DNA of 64,000 bases from Hippopus hippopus. Its lineage: Eukaryota; Mollusca; Bivalvia; Cardiida; Cardiidae. The notes under the pieces were generated by a model that worked only from the letters and a program-made list of their open reading frames with translations, was not told the DNA's origin and searched no databases. A program made the position numbers and the translations under genes. The stretch covers positions 19,318,255-19,382,254 of the forward strand of contig OX328109.1 in assembly GCA_946811185.2 (NCBI GenBank). Reading direction: 5' to 3'. Positions 37,401 to 52,400 of the stretch are shown here, piece by piece (positions within the stretch are counted from its first letter, which is position 1; every line of letters begins with the position of its first letter).

Positions 37401-40400
37401 CACAGAAAATTACCAAAAACAACTACATGTATACTGAATTTTGATGTAAGTCCCCCCAAAAAAGGGGTTAGAATTATTAAATAAATTAACAGCATTTTCT
37501 CCTTTTCCCATGTTGTTTTAAAAAGCCTTCTTTCTCAGGGTTGTTAACACACAGGACTGTACAAGAGGGCAAAGTTCTATACTCTCCCCCCACTCCCCCC
37601 CAAAAAATAAAATCATTTGCAGACACTAAATTCAATGTGGCTTCAATAACGGAATTTATTGGTAAATGGATCGGAAAACTTGTGGAAAAGGGGAGAAAAT
37701 GCTGATTACCAGCATTTTCTGCTATTTCAACAATCTTTTTAAAACCCTGAGGAAGACAGCTTTCGAAATCATCATTTGAAAAGGAGAAAAAGTTGGTACA
37801 TGTAACCAGCACTTTCTCCTTTATTGCAGTATGTTTTCTAGCTTTTCAAAAATAGATGCTATCATTCCAGTGCTTTAACGACATATATCACAAATTTTTC
37901 CAACTAACAGATTTTTTTTAAACTTTGCACATACAAGGCTCATCATGTCTCTTGGAGATTACAGTATAAAAAGATATAGGTTACCGTGCTCGTTTCTGAG
38001 AAATATGCCTTTGAAAAAGATATATACAGTTTCAAAATTCAGCTTATATTGGAATTAACATGCTTTTCTTTAATAGTCAGTTAAACAGAAAAAATACCAG
38101 AAGAATATACAAATATACATCATTCTAATGAAAATTCATTTAGTTTTGCATAAAAGTATATAAAAGCCTGGTTTTGAACATGGTAAATGTACAAATATGC
38201 ATGTTATATATAGACCATTGAGTTAAAAAGGGAGATAATTTGACCAAATTAAGGGTTAGTCTTTACTAAATACATACTTTTGAACAGACAGATTTTTTTT
38301 TTAAATTTCCACACTAATAGTATTTATAATTCTAAACAATAAGAAAGAATAAAAATGGCACCTATCCATGCTTGTTTCGTCAGAAAACAAGGATGAAGGT
38401 CACTGTGGAAGTTAATTTTTTCAAGGAAAAAAATAGGATAAAAGCTCAGCAGACATAGTGGGAAAAAGAGAAATTGCTCAATAGGAGCGATTTCTCCTTT
38501 TCCCACAATAATTTTTAAAGTGGAAACAGTTCTACTTCCACGGCTTTAAATTTATTGTTGTTGTTTGCTTGTTTGGTGTGTAATGCGGTGTCAACAGTAT
38601 TTTAATTATTTTCTGGTGAAAGTTCACAGATCCATTATTTTCTCTTTACTAGTACTACTTGAAGAAAGTGCTACTTGTTTCAGTGCACCAATAGTATTAA
38701 CATATGTGCGAAAAATATATAGGTGCACTTTTGATTCACTATCCATGACAAAAACACACGCGCAGTAGGATGCGCGCAAACATTTGTGATATACGTCTTT
38801 AAATTGGTCATCTGCAAATAATTTTACTGTAGTCAAGTCCAGAAACTTGCCATCTGGCAAAAATTTAACTCTTTCTTTTTTTTTTCCAAATGACTTACAT
38901 TCAAATTTGGAAGCATTTACAGAATAAAAAGTTATATGTGTCTCAAATGGTGGTATTTAACATCAAAAGATCAGAAAACATTGTTGGAAAAAGAGAAAAT
39001 GCTGGTTACCAGTATTTTATGTTCCCACTATGTTTTCAAAAATTTTCTCCCTCAGGGTTATTAAAACTCAGGAATGTGTAGTAAGAACAAGGACTAATAA
39101 AGTTGTAGTAATACCTCTCAAGATTGACTCTGTCTCTTCTTTTTCATTTATCTTGTTGTCCAGTTTACCTAGGTATGTAGCTAGAGTCCCCAAAGTGTCC
39201 TGAAACTCCTACAAAACATATGAGCAATGCTCTGTTGTAAAAAGGGCATTTAATACATCTGCAAAAAGTATCATTTCATGTCAGCCTGCGCAGCCTGCAA
39301 TGGCTGACCTGGGTCAAAACTTTTTGGTGTTGTTCAATTTTTTGTATGTCGAAGGACCAATCTACCTCATGATACAGGCAGTTGCTAGACAAAATGGATT
39401 TTATGATTGGATAATTATACAATGAATTGCTTGGTTTTTTGCATTACAGAGATGCATTAATCCCCTTTTGCCAGAGCATAGCCCATATCATAATTAACCC
39501 TTATCAGGCTAGATAATACATTCACAGTCACTACTATGGATGCATATTTTGCAATTTCAAGCTTATTTTTGTCAGAATATCTGTTAAAATAGCAGAGAAA
39601 ACAGATTCAAGATCAGTCTGCAATTTGCAGTCTGATCTTGGATCTATACTGTACCCATTTGCAACTTAATCCAGGTATGGCTCTGAAGTGTTAAAACATC
39701 ACCAACTGATAACGTTTTTATCTTGCAGTTGACCAATTCTGAAAATATTGTTGCAAAACGAGAAATTGCTCGAGACTACCATTTCATGCCTTCATATTTA
39801 CATCATCGTGTAATAAATTTTTATTACATGTATGGAACTTACTGCCACCTCAAACATTATTACAGCACCTATCACAGCTGCCAGAGCACCTTTGCACAAT
39901 ACTGTCCCCAAACCACTGGCCATCGTCCAAGCCATGATCAGCAGTAAGCGAGGGATGAATCCTGTCACAAATACTACTATCAATCCTTGGAAAGAAGTTG
40001 GCTACACTTGGGACTTGAAACAGTGACCCTCTAATTAGTATGTTAAAGAAAGAGCTACTAGGTTTGGCATATGAATCTTCAACTCTCTTTACCAAGCAAC
40101 AAACCTTTCCACTGTGTCTCTCCCACTAGCCATTCAAAAGATTAGTGTTACAATTCTGATTCTTTCTCACTTTTTAACCCTTTACCACACGACCAATTTT
40201 AGACCTGTCCAAATTGAAAGCATTTGCAGAGGACAGTTTCAATGTGGATCATATTAAATTATTTTTCTTTGATAGGGTAGAAAACATTGTGGGAAAAGGA
40301 GAAAATGCTGGTCTCTATCAGGGGTGTCAAAAGTCGTCATTGTGTGGTAAAGGGTTAAGGCTTGAAAATATCCATGGTTGTTTGAATAAAGATTTATATC

Positions 40401-43400
40401 AGACTGTATATAGGAAAGTTTACCTGGTGAGCATGACAAAGACTTTTTACCCTTCCACTAATTGTGTTGTCAGCATCTGGTGTATATTGCTGAAAATTAT
40501 AAAAACAACTTTGTTACATCACACAAAGCAGCACAATGGCAATGCCTTTAACTATTGGGGTTCACTAATTCTAAAGAAGTACATAATTTACCCTTGTTGC
40601 TCTAAACTTGGATTCAACTGCTTATGCAAACAGAATGTGCAGCTTAACCTTGGATCTATACTGTGTGCTTCTTTACCAGATATATTTCCATACAATCCCA
40701 AGTAATTAAAATCCTGAATGAAAAGACATTAACCCAAAACCTGTTGAATTACTTAAATGAAACTTTCAAGCCAATAGGAAAAACCTGAATTTTTCTATTT
40801 CAAAGTTATTTTGCGGGAAAAAATGTCTTCTTATCAGAAGTAGATCAAAGATCAGACAGCATGTTCTGTGCAGTCCAATCTTAATGTACACTGTCTGTAA
40901 AAGGCCACTGAGTCGCACTTCGCAGCCCAAGGGTTATGAAAAAAAAAAAAGCATTTTCTTCTTTTCCAACAATGATTCCTGTCCTTTTCAAAAGGCAATT
41001 CTAATCATTTTAGCAACATTTATCCTCTGCAATTGCTTTAAAGATACCCATTTACTCATTTTAAGCCAAATTTAACCAATTTCTTCAATATTTTATCAAA
41101 CTATAGTCATTCTTGTGGCTTCATGACAAATATTACACCTGGCAGTTACGAGATTGCATAGATTACGATGGATAGAAAATGTAATTTTGGACTTGGCTCC
41201 TATCCACTTGTTCAATTGAGGATACCACATTATGCTTGTCACGTGACTGTGTACGACCTTGGCCTTGCATTCATGTAATTGGCAAGAAAGTGGAGCCGAG
41301 ATACACGACACAGGTCTACTGCCGCAACAATCTATGTCACAAGAACCTGACAGCAATTTACTGAAGGATGTCGGGATTTTATATCGAGAGTGCAGTGGAA
41401 TGATTTTAAAGACACTAGAAATGTAAATCTCGTATGTGCACATTGATATTTTGCCATTTCAGATTGCTGAAAGAAGAGGGAAAAGACACGATCCTACAAA
41501 TAGACGAGTGTGCCATTTCCCGTGTTGAAACAACAAGTAGTCTAGCTTTCTATTTTTAGATGGGGTGTGTAAATGTAACCGGACAGCTAGTTCTGAGCAA
41601 CCCAAAACTTCTATTTTGGCTTGTCCAAATGCAGCAGCAAGGTTAGAATAGCCGGATTCACTTTTCTCTAAAGGAAAAATGGAAGAACAGAGAATTATGT
41701 CGAGAATAAATGAATCTTTATTACCTATAAAGAATTTACTTAACATGGACTATGATAGAAGCATTATTTTTAGGAAAAGAAAGGTGATAGGAGCATGAAA
41801 TAGTAATGAAAATGGAAAGAATGAACCCTGATGAGATGATAAGAACCCCCAAATGGCTGTCCAGAGAAAGGTAAAATCTACCTGCGTATCAGAGGAATCA
41901 GCAAATGGACCTATTTATCTACACATTATGTTTTCAATACCTCTGTGAGTAGGGTACCTAATTTGCATATAGCATTCAATTATATAGCAGTATCACTGGA
42001 AATAAACCCCAAGAAGGCCAACCACCAGTAAACACAGCCATATAAGCTTGTCAAAACAACAGGTAGAGTTAACCCTCTGCAAAGTACATGTTTACAGGTT
42101 TAAAGTTTACTTTCAAAATGTATAGTGTAAGGAAAATGCTACATTCATGGCAATGCTAAACCTCTAAAATTCATTTCTGCTACATAAATGGCTGTAGTGA
42201 TACACTCCCCCATTGTTTACAATTTTGACCCCACGTAATTTTCTCCCGACCAAAATCTATTTCAAATAACAAATCTGAAACTTCTTTTCATTCTTTTGGG
42301 CTATAGATATTGCTAATTTATTGATTTAAACACATTTCTAAATTCGGCTAAAATGAGTTAATGAGTATCTTTAAATAGTGATAAATCTAATGGTAATTAT
42401 AATCATCGTTTTCTCCTTTTCCCACATTTTTTTTTTTTTTGTCCTTTCAAAGACAAATTTCATTATTTGAACCCAATTTAATTTTTCATCTGCACATGCT
42501 TTCAATTTGACATGTCTATAATTTTGTGATCAGGAAGAGTTGGGTCACCACTATACTTAGAGTCTCAGTTCTACACTTACTTTTTGCATATCTGCTGCCT
42601 TTGTCCAGCTCTCATGGTCAAAGCTCCCTTCCTCTGAAAGATTTGTAAATATAGCTGTTTAGAAATTCACAGAATACACAAACTTTTTACCACATGACAA
42701 AATCTTAGACTAGTCCAAATTAAAAGCAACTGCTAGCAACAAATTAAATATTATTCAAAAAATGGGCTTTGTCTATATGGGAACGGACAACAGCATGGAA
42801 AAAGAAAAAAAAAGTGGTTACCTTTTCCCAAAATGTTTGAAAAGGTCTTCTTTCTTTGTGTCTTTAAAACTGAGACTGTTTGGTTAACCCTATACCAAAT
42901 GACAATCTTTTAAAATCATCCAGATTGAAAGCATTTGCAGACTACATGATAAAGAATAACTCAAATATTGGAATTTGTTTTGTGAAGGGTAGAAAAAATT
43001 GTGGGAAAAGGAGAAAATGCTGGTTTCAAGCATTTTCTCCCTCTCCAACAATGTTTTCCAAAGCTTTTGGTCTCAGGGTTGTTAGAAGCTGGGATTGTTT
43101 GGTAAAAGATTTAACATATTTACCACTTGCGTAGGACCTTTTTTATCTTGCACCAAATCTCTTTTTAACACATAATAGTATCCTATTATTTGGCAAATAT
43201 TTACAGTGCATACCACAACTTTTGTTGTTTTCTCGGCCTGTTAAGATCAAGATCAGACTGCTTACTGCCTTTATATTGTATACAGTGACTTGCATTGGTA
43301 TCTATCTTAAACATGTCCATATTGAAAGCATCTGTAGAAGACAAACTGAATGTTGCTTAAATAATGGAATCTGAAAAAAAGAAAGCAGTGTAAGAAAAAT

Positions 43401-46400
43401 TAGTTGAGGGGTTCTAGAGAAGTTGTTTGGAAAAACATGCAAGCAACTATGGCAGACATGGGGCCATGATGTAAGCTTGATGGCTTTTAGCCAGAGGACC
43501 TTAGAAATGCTTAAATGATGGGATTTGTCTTTGAAAGGATATGCAACGTTGTAGGGAAAGAGAGAAAATGGTGGTTTCCAGTAATTTTTCCTTTTCCCAC
43601 AATATCTTCAATGTTTTGGTACACTAGTGTTCTTTGGGGGGGTCATCAAAACACTGGTAAAGAGTTAATAGATTTAGGTTGAGGGTATCTTAAATCATCT
43701 GGATGTCATGCTAATATTCGAACTTTAGAGTGCCTACCACAACCTCCCCTGCTTTTTTAGCCTGTTTAGATGAAGATCAGACTGCTCAAAATGTAGACTC
43801 TGATGCCAGATCTATCACTATCTGCTATGTTGAAATATTCTAGCCAAAAAACAGCCTCTCATTTTTAGTTTTCTTTCCCTGTGCAAAAGATGTCCATTTC
43901 ATTTGTCTCTTAAAATTTACCAAATGACCATGTGTCCTTACAACCATGAGGAAAAAGGTTTTTAAAAACATTATGAGAAATAGTGAAAATGATGATACTG
44001 AGGATTTTCTCCTTTTCCCACAATGAGTTCTACCATTTCAATAACAAGCTGTGTAATTTGTACATTAAGCCCTTTACCACACAAGAATTTTGACCATCCC
44101 CATGGAGAAGACTTTTAAAAACATAGTTGAAACAGGAGAAAACACCAGTAACAGGATTTTCTCCTTTTCCCCTTCCCTTCAAAGACAAATCCCTTCATTT
44201 AAGCCCCATAATAATTTTTAATCTGCTAATGCTTTCAAAATGGACAAATCTAAAATTATGTCGTTTTGTAAAGAGTTGAATTGTGGTTTGCAAAATGCTT
44301 TCAAAACAAACAAGCTACAGAGTTAACCCTTTACTGCACGATGCCGACTTTTAACAACCCTGGGAAAGAAGCCTTTCTAAAACATTGTGTGAAAAGGAGA
44401 AAATGCTGGTAACCAGCATTTTCTCCTTTTCCCACAATGTTTTCTACCCTGTCAAAGCAAAGTTGCACTGTTTGAGCCACACTGAAACTGTCATGTGCAA
44501 ATGCTTTCAATTTGGACAAGGCTAAAATTTTGTCATCTAGAGAAGAGTTAAGTCACATCTAGAAACAAAATTAACTATCAACCTTCATCTGGGTCTTCAT
44601 CCTCATCCATTCTTTGATCTGCTTGAAACTGTCTTTTCACCTTTCTAAATAACTCTGAAATATTAACAAGAGATATTCCATTTTTGCAACAGGCAAATTC
44701 AAACTCAACTTACATGTCAGTCAATGAAAACTTAACTCTTTACTGTACAACAAAACTTTAGCCTGGTCCGACTTGAGAGCATTTGAAGATGACATATCAA
44801 AATGTTACTCAAAACATAAAATTTGTCTTTCAAAGAGTAGAAAACATTGTGAGAAAAGGAAAAAATGCTGGTAACCTGCATTTTCTCCTTTCCCCACAAT
44901 GTTTTCAAAAGCTGTCTTCCTCTGCATCATTAAAAGTTGGTATTGTGCGGTAAAGGATTAACCCTTAACTAGCATTTTCTCCTTTTCCCACAATGTTTTC
45001 TACCCTATCACAGACAAATTTCATCATTTTTCTCACTTAAACTGTCGTCTGCAAATGCTTTTAATTTTGGTCTACACTTTTTTTCATGTTTAAATAGAAG
45101 TACCACATGCATGTGCCAATGCTTAGCTACAGTGAAGTCAAAAATGGGAAACAAAAGTTCAAAAATATTTTTATGGGTTACCTGTCCTATTGGTATGGGT
45201 TCCCCCTTTTGATAATATACAACTACATGTAGCACATGATATTAAGTAGATATCCTTAGCGATGACAGAAATGCTGGTTACCAGCATTTTCTCTTCTTTT
45301 TTTTTTCATGATTTTCTACTAGTGTTCTGCTTCTTCAGTGTGCCCCTGTGATATAACTGAAATCATGTTGAAAGCAGTGGTAAACACCATAAATTTAATT
45401 AATCAGTCTTCTTGAGGCTTGTAAAAACTCACAATTTTTTAGTAAAATGTTAAACAGACCACTATAAATGCATTTTCAAATCTACTTTTGGACAGAATTA
45501 CATGTACTTATATTGGACAGTGCAGATCCAAGATCAGTCCATGTTTTGTGCAGTCTGCTTTTGATCTACACTGGCTGCAAAACGAAAGATTTGAAAGACA
45601 CTCCTAGGGTTAAGAGACTTTTTCGTTGGTTTTAAACCCAAAGTGGAACAATAATGTACCTTCATATGGGCTTGCCTCCTCCATTTTGCCAGTAATTCTT
45701 AACTCATCCATATCAAACACTTTCCTGAATGCTTCAGCAAGCTTTTCAAGTTTCTTGTTAAAACTTCCGGACTGGAAGGCTTCCCACAGGTTTTCTGCCT
45801 GACAAAATGTGGTAGGCTGGATCTGTAACCTTATATGTGTCCCTTCTGTTTCCTTTGACAAGCCTCCAAAACTTTCAATAGAATCTCCCATTCTTTTCTC
45901 AGTATTCTCACTGGTGAGGGGAGTTACTGTTATCTTCTTAAAGGTATCTGTCTGGTCTGTGAAGATGTCTTCAATTCCCACCCTTAAGGTCTTTGCTATT
46001 TCAGTCACTGTGAAGAATTCAATAAATTATCACGGTGTAATAACTTTAAGATGGAATGATTTGAATATATTTGTTGACTATAGGGAATAACTGATGGAAT
46101 GAACAAGTATCTGCAGAACTTAACCCTTTACCAAACAATCCTGTATGTTTGCAATCCTCAGAGAAAATGATGGTAACCAGCACTTTTTCCTTTCTCACAG
46201 CGTTATGGTTACTTTAAAAGTAGCATTTATTTGTGCATGTTACAGAGCAATATATTCATTCTACTGACATTTAACATTTTTAACTTTCAACCTTAAATGT
46301 AGAAGCAAATGTTTTTGCTGAATTAACACTTTACAAGACAGCATTTATTTGTTTAGGAAAGCCTTTCAAGAACACAAATAAAACAGAGGAATTTGTCCTT

Positions 46401-49400
46401 AAAAGGACAGAAACCATCAAAGAAAAAGTAGAAAAAGCTGGTTACCATAACAATGGTAATGTGGGATGCTTGTTTGTCTGCCAGTTGCTTTTTATGCAGA
46501 ATAAAATCTCAAACTTGTGTACATGTGTTATCATTTCTATAAAATTTGTTGCCTGAAATATATAATTATTGTGATGTTTGCAGAGACTTGTTCCATGATA
46601 TTTTAGTAAAAATTGATTAATCGATAATACTCCAGCACTCATGTGAGATCCTCTAGATACTGTACATAAAATTAAGAGTCTAACAAAATTGTCTCTAAAA
46701 TTACAACATACCTATAGCTTCCATGCACCTATAAAGCTCAAACTGGGTTATGCCAACCTCTACTTCAATGTCTGGACAACCTGAGAGCACCCTTATATAC
46801 TTTTCCATTGTTTTAAACACTCTGGTCAGTTTCCCTGTCATACAGTCTTCCCAGAGTGCCCGCATGTTTTTATACGACGGACATTTAATCTTCAAATTGA
46901 CACAAGCTTGGTATACATCGGTCAGTTCCCGACCTCCTGCTAAGAGTTTGGACATGGCATCTTTTGCAGCCTGAAGGATTCTTTCCTTGTCTACTGCAGG
47001 AATGTCAGCTGTTATTTTCATATTCAGAAGATTCACAAGGTGGTCGGATATCACTTTCTCTTTGGCTTTGTCACAATTTTTCACAATCAACTCTACATTT
47101 GTACCTGAAGTGGAATAAACAAGGTTACGCTGACTGATAGAGTGCTAAGCTCAACCTTAGTTGTGTTTGTAGTTTTGTAGATAATATAAAGATCAGTGTT
47201 CATCAACCATTCTAAAGAACATTCTTAGTCTTATTCAACAAGACTTTATAAATCTGAAAGTAACCGAACTTCTGATTGATTAAACCAAGTAGTTTAGCAA
47301 ATTGGAAGTTGTGTTACTTTCAAATTTAGACAATTCTGGAGAAAAAGACTAAGAATGTTCCTTGGAATTGTTGGTGAATACGTACCCAGATGCCATTTTG
47401 CAGCACAGAATATTGATATATATACACTGTTCTCTATTTTGTGAAAATATTATGGAAAAAGCAATGTCTTGATTGCCCTGCTTTCCTGATTAAGAAAGTC
47501 TATTTATTACACAAAACTCTTTAACCCATTACCACACATTCCTGTGTTTTCACACCATGAAGAAGAAGTATGTTGAAAACATTGTGGGAAAAGTAGAAAT
47601 TGCTGTACCCAGCATTTTCTCCTTCATCCACACCGTTTTCTATCATTTTAAAGCAAAAATCTTCTATTTGGCCACATTTAATTTGTTGTCTGCAAATGTT
47701 TTTTTGATGGAATTTAAATATTTCATTTTTTGCTAAAGAGTTAACAGTTAAGATTCTGGAGCTATTCAGTTGGAAAATCTACTGAATCAATTTACAAGGG
47801 AATCTGAAAGTGTTTTATTAATCTTTTTTGGCTAATTTTTGTTGTAAGATTATGCACAAGCTGTTTCCATCATTGATATACCATCTATCTTATAATACAT
47901 ATGACAGAATCCAACCCTCAAATAGATCATAACGTTTTCACCTATCTTTCCTCATCTTAAAGACTTTAGTAAAACTGCCAGACTAGGGAGTCACTGGTTC
48001 GAATCCCCAGCTCAGCCTATTTCTTTCAGAGGACTGATGATAGTCATGGCGACAGGATTCATTCCTCTCTCAACACTGATCATTGTTTTGATAATGGTTA
48101 TACGGAAAAGCAGCCAGTGGCTTGGAAAGAATATTGTGCAAAGTACTGGTAAAGAAAGTCAAGGAAAAAATGGAAAGGTGCACTGGCTGCCATGATACAA
48201 CTGAAATAATGTTGAAAAAGATATTAAACACAATACAAGCTTGCAAAACCTTAGTAAACAGGCATAAATTAAATGAAAATCCAAAGTAGCTGGGCTTCTT
48301 ATTGAAACTTGAATTGATTACATCATAGGCTTGGATACATTTTTCAAGACTTTACAAAATAACCCTATGTTTTAACAACCCTAGGAAACAAGGTTTATGA
48401 AAGCATAGTGGGAAAAGGAGGAAATACTTATAATCAGCATTTTATCCTTTTCCTACAATGTCTCCTATCCTTTGAAAGACAAATCCCTCTGTTTTACCCA
48501 CATTTGTCATCTGCAACTGCTCTCAGCTTGGACATGTCTAAATTTTTTTGATTCATACAGAGTTTAGCCTTGGCTGAATTGAAAGCATTTTGCAAATGAT
48601 AAAGCTTACTCAAAGATTGAAATTTGTGGAGAAAACACGATTGGAAAAAGAGTAAAAGCTGGTTAACAGCATTTTCTCCTTTTCCCACCATGATTTCAAA
48701 AAACCTTTTTCCTCTAGGTCATTAAAACACTTACTTGTTTGGTAAAGCTTTAACTCTTTACCAAACGGCAAAACGGCAAAATTTTAGACTGGTCCAAATT
48801 GAAAGCATTTGCAGACAACAACATTAATGTGACTCAAAAATTAAGGTCTGTTTCGGGTAGGGTAGAAAACATTGTGGGAAAAGGAGAAAATCCCACAATG
48901 TTTTCAAAAGGTTTCTTTCTCAGGGTCGTGAAAACAAGGGTTAAACGACATGAAGCAGTATAAAAAGTTACCTGGCAACACTACTCCTTTCAATCCCATG
49001 GATTTCACTAAATTCAACAATTCATCCATTTTATTCATCAGCAGCTGGTTATCTGTGTAAACAATAGAAATGAGACATGCTCTGTAAAAAGAGGTTAAAT
49101 GCGTCTGCAAAACATATTGACCCATGTCAGCCTAAACCGTACGCGCAGGCTACCATGGATCGAAAATATTTTGCCATTTGTATATTTCTTGCATGCATGT
49201 CCAAGGACCATTTTACCTCATGATATAGTCAGTTGTTAGACAAAATAGATTTCATGGATTTATAATTATGTGATGACTCATTCCGTATAATGCAACACTG
49301 AGATGCATTAACCCTTTAACAAACAATCTGATCTTTTTTCGATCATAAGGAAGAAATGAGTCGAAAACCTTGTGGGAACCAGCATTTTCTCCTTTTTACG

Positions 49401-52400
49401 AGGGTCGTTCATTTAATTGTGTCACTAATAGGCCTCCATACCAAATTACCATATGTATCAAACAGAAATAATGGTATTTCACAAGCAAGTCATTTTGAAT
49501 ACAGGCACGAAATTTTGTTTTGATAGGTTCATTCTTTCAAAAGTTATTGTTTTAGTTAAAGTAGGTGTAGTCATATACTGGCTGTATTACTGAACTGTCG
49601 GTTTTCAGATGGTATAACAAATTTAAAGATGATAGAACTTACTTAAAAGATGCCCCTTGTCCTGGTCAACCCAAAACTGCAGCTTCCTAAGAAAATGTTG
49701 TTGCTGTGGCAGGATGCCAGGCTTACGGTGAAAGAAATAGCTAAGAGAGTTGGCATATCATCGGGGTTGGTTCATAAGATCTTGACCAAGTAGTTAAAAT
49801 TTTGTAAGATTTGAGCTCAATGGGTCCCCCTCCTCTTGACAGATGAACAAAAGGCTACTCGTGTAAAAATGGCCAAAATTCTTCTTGAAAAGTACAAAAA
49901 TTGTGACAAACGCAGAATATCAGAACTGTCCATTGTTTGACTAAGAAATGCAAAAATTATTCTTTTCATTTCTTCAAGAACCTGTTTCTTTTTTTTCAGA
50001 GTTGATACCAGCAGAAAATCAGCTGCATGGTCCTCCTACCATTTTTTCACAAAAGACTGTCCACAAGTCCCATCAATACAACAATGTGGACCATATTTTC
50101 TTGCTTCTGAACCATGTCAGCAATAGGACATGTCTGGGACATTTTGGGTCAGCAAGCAAGACACAGACAATCACAGCCAAAGAATCCTTGCAGTTACTCC
50201 CCAGGAAGAATGGCTTCTTTTCCAGCAACACTTTTTTTTTGAAAAATGCTTCTGAACCCTTGGTTACAACTATTTGACATGTTACCATTGCAAGAAAGTT
50301 ACTGCTAAAGTTGAAGAAATTGATTTTTTTCACACAATGAAGTGTAGCTAATGAAATCATCGAAAATTGTATCATTTATTGTTTTGTTTCCTTATTTCTT
50401 GGTTTCTGGATACTTACAGAGATTTCTTTAACTTTTTTTGGTGAGTGTTTCATAATATAATAATAAGAATAATAAATACAAAAGGTAACCCTTGGTTACA
50501 ACAATTTGACATGTTACCACTGCAAGAAAGTTACTGCTAAAGTTGAAGAAATCGATTTTTTTCACACAATGAGGTGTAGCTAATAAAATCATCAAAAATT
50601 GAATCATTCATTATTTTGTTTCCTTATTTCTTGGTTTCTGGATACTTACGGAGATTTCTTTAACTTTTTTTGGTGAGTGTTTCATAATATAATAATAAGA
50701 ATAATAAATACAAAAGGTATATCAATTACTTATGGTATAAATTAATTTACTGACTGTCATGTACACATAAAGATAGCTATGCCAGAACAAAAAAAAATAA
50801 TGATTGAACAGGCATCAAACAAAATTTGTGAATAAAGGAAGGGTTACATAAACAAAATTCTCTTTTAGTTTCTCCAACATATTGTTTGTCACATTGTTTG
50901 CAAATCAATAGGTAAATAACATTTTTTGTTGTGCAGTGTCCACGTAATTTACATTTATATTCAAGTTTTGTATACGTGCTAGAGAATTGCTTGGATTTCG
51001 TCATGTTTTGGAAGAACTTGCAATTTGCAAGTGTGCAGTCTTCTACATAACTGAGATAAGACTTGCCTGATGTTATGTGTGCTATGGTTGGTTTAACCTG
51101 AAATATGTCTGGTAGTGTCATGCTGATGATTGGACAAAATTTGATATAGTTTCTTTCATGAACTTATTGTCTTGAATACGGAGCCTGATTTTAGGTTGTA
51201 AACCCCTGGGTATGTTGTCGCTGGATTTGCAAGCAAGGAAGTAATCCACTTATTGTTGTGACTTCACATATTTGTAAAGGATCTTTCTGGCTTCCTTATA
51301 TAGTGGAAGTACAGAATCACTAGTCTCCAGAACACGCTTCTTAATTGCTGGGAGGGACCTCAGATTCCAGTAGTGAAAATCGGCGGTTTTTGTTGATTTC
51401 TACAACGGTGCTGGTTGTGCTTGAGTGGGAGGCTAAGGTCATACCGCTCAGAGTTGAGCTAATAGAAGACGTGCTTCCAGTGTAGGTGGGATTCACTGTT
51501 TTTGCGGTAGGAGAGCATGTCTCCTCTACCCGAGAGAGAATAGACAAAGAAGAAGAAATTGACTGAGGGAGGGTAGTAGGAGACTTGCTCTCAGGTTGAT
51601 TTGACATCCTGACCAGACCGGTTTCGTTCAAAGATTTTGAACTCTTCAGAGGATTTGTTGTGATTTGCAAGAGTGTTTTCTTGCTTGGGTTGAGGTTTTG
51701 CTCAGTGATAGCCTTTATATACCCTTGTGCTGCCGGTTTTCTGTTTTTAGAACAATAGATGACGTTATTTCTGTGTCTAATTATAGGACGCTAAATATTA
51801 CATCCAATGCTGCCGGTGCTGCCAGTGTTCTGTTTTTAGAACAATAGATGATGTCTGTTACATTTCTATTTATAGAGACATTGGAGTATCCAATGCTGCC
51901 AGTATTTGGTTATGTTTAAAATGAAACTAAGGGAAAAAGGGACCAACACAGAACTTTATATAATTAATTTCTGTATTTTGAAAACACATATTTACATAAT
52001 GCTATGTTCGTGTAGCATAAAACGCTCATGTGGTTATATAATTCGTCAATGTTGTCCGGTGTTTTGAACTGTTTGTTTATTAAAACTTCTTCAATTATGA
52101 AAACAATCCGCAATACCAAATTTTCATTGTTGTTATGGCCAGAATATGTATAGGGGTGTGGAAATCTTGAAATTTTCTACTTGTCCATGGACAATTTCTA
52201 CTTGTCCATGGACAAGTAAATCTAAAAAGTCTACTTGTCCGTCAGAGAAGTTTACTTGTCCAAAACAACAATTTTAAATGGCACACAAAAACCTAACTGA
52301 ATATAGTTTGTAGATAATGATGTTCTTTTAACCATTTAAATTTGCTTTGTTTGGGTTTTTGATAATAATGATGAAAATAAATAAAGTAAAATTTATGCGT

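Noticed and set aside
41459..41746. Minus-strand open frame (SESGYSNLAAAFGQAKIEVL) after a CCTTTAG acceptor
   Set aside because: No donor is found and it does not fit the phase between exons 6 and 7; the other strand looks like an old element.
47985..48015. tRNA-like B-box (GGTTCGAATCC)
   Set aside because: No cloverleaf can be drawn and the sequence continues as a SINE body with other copies in the window.
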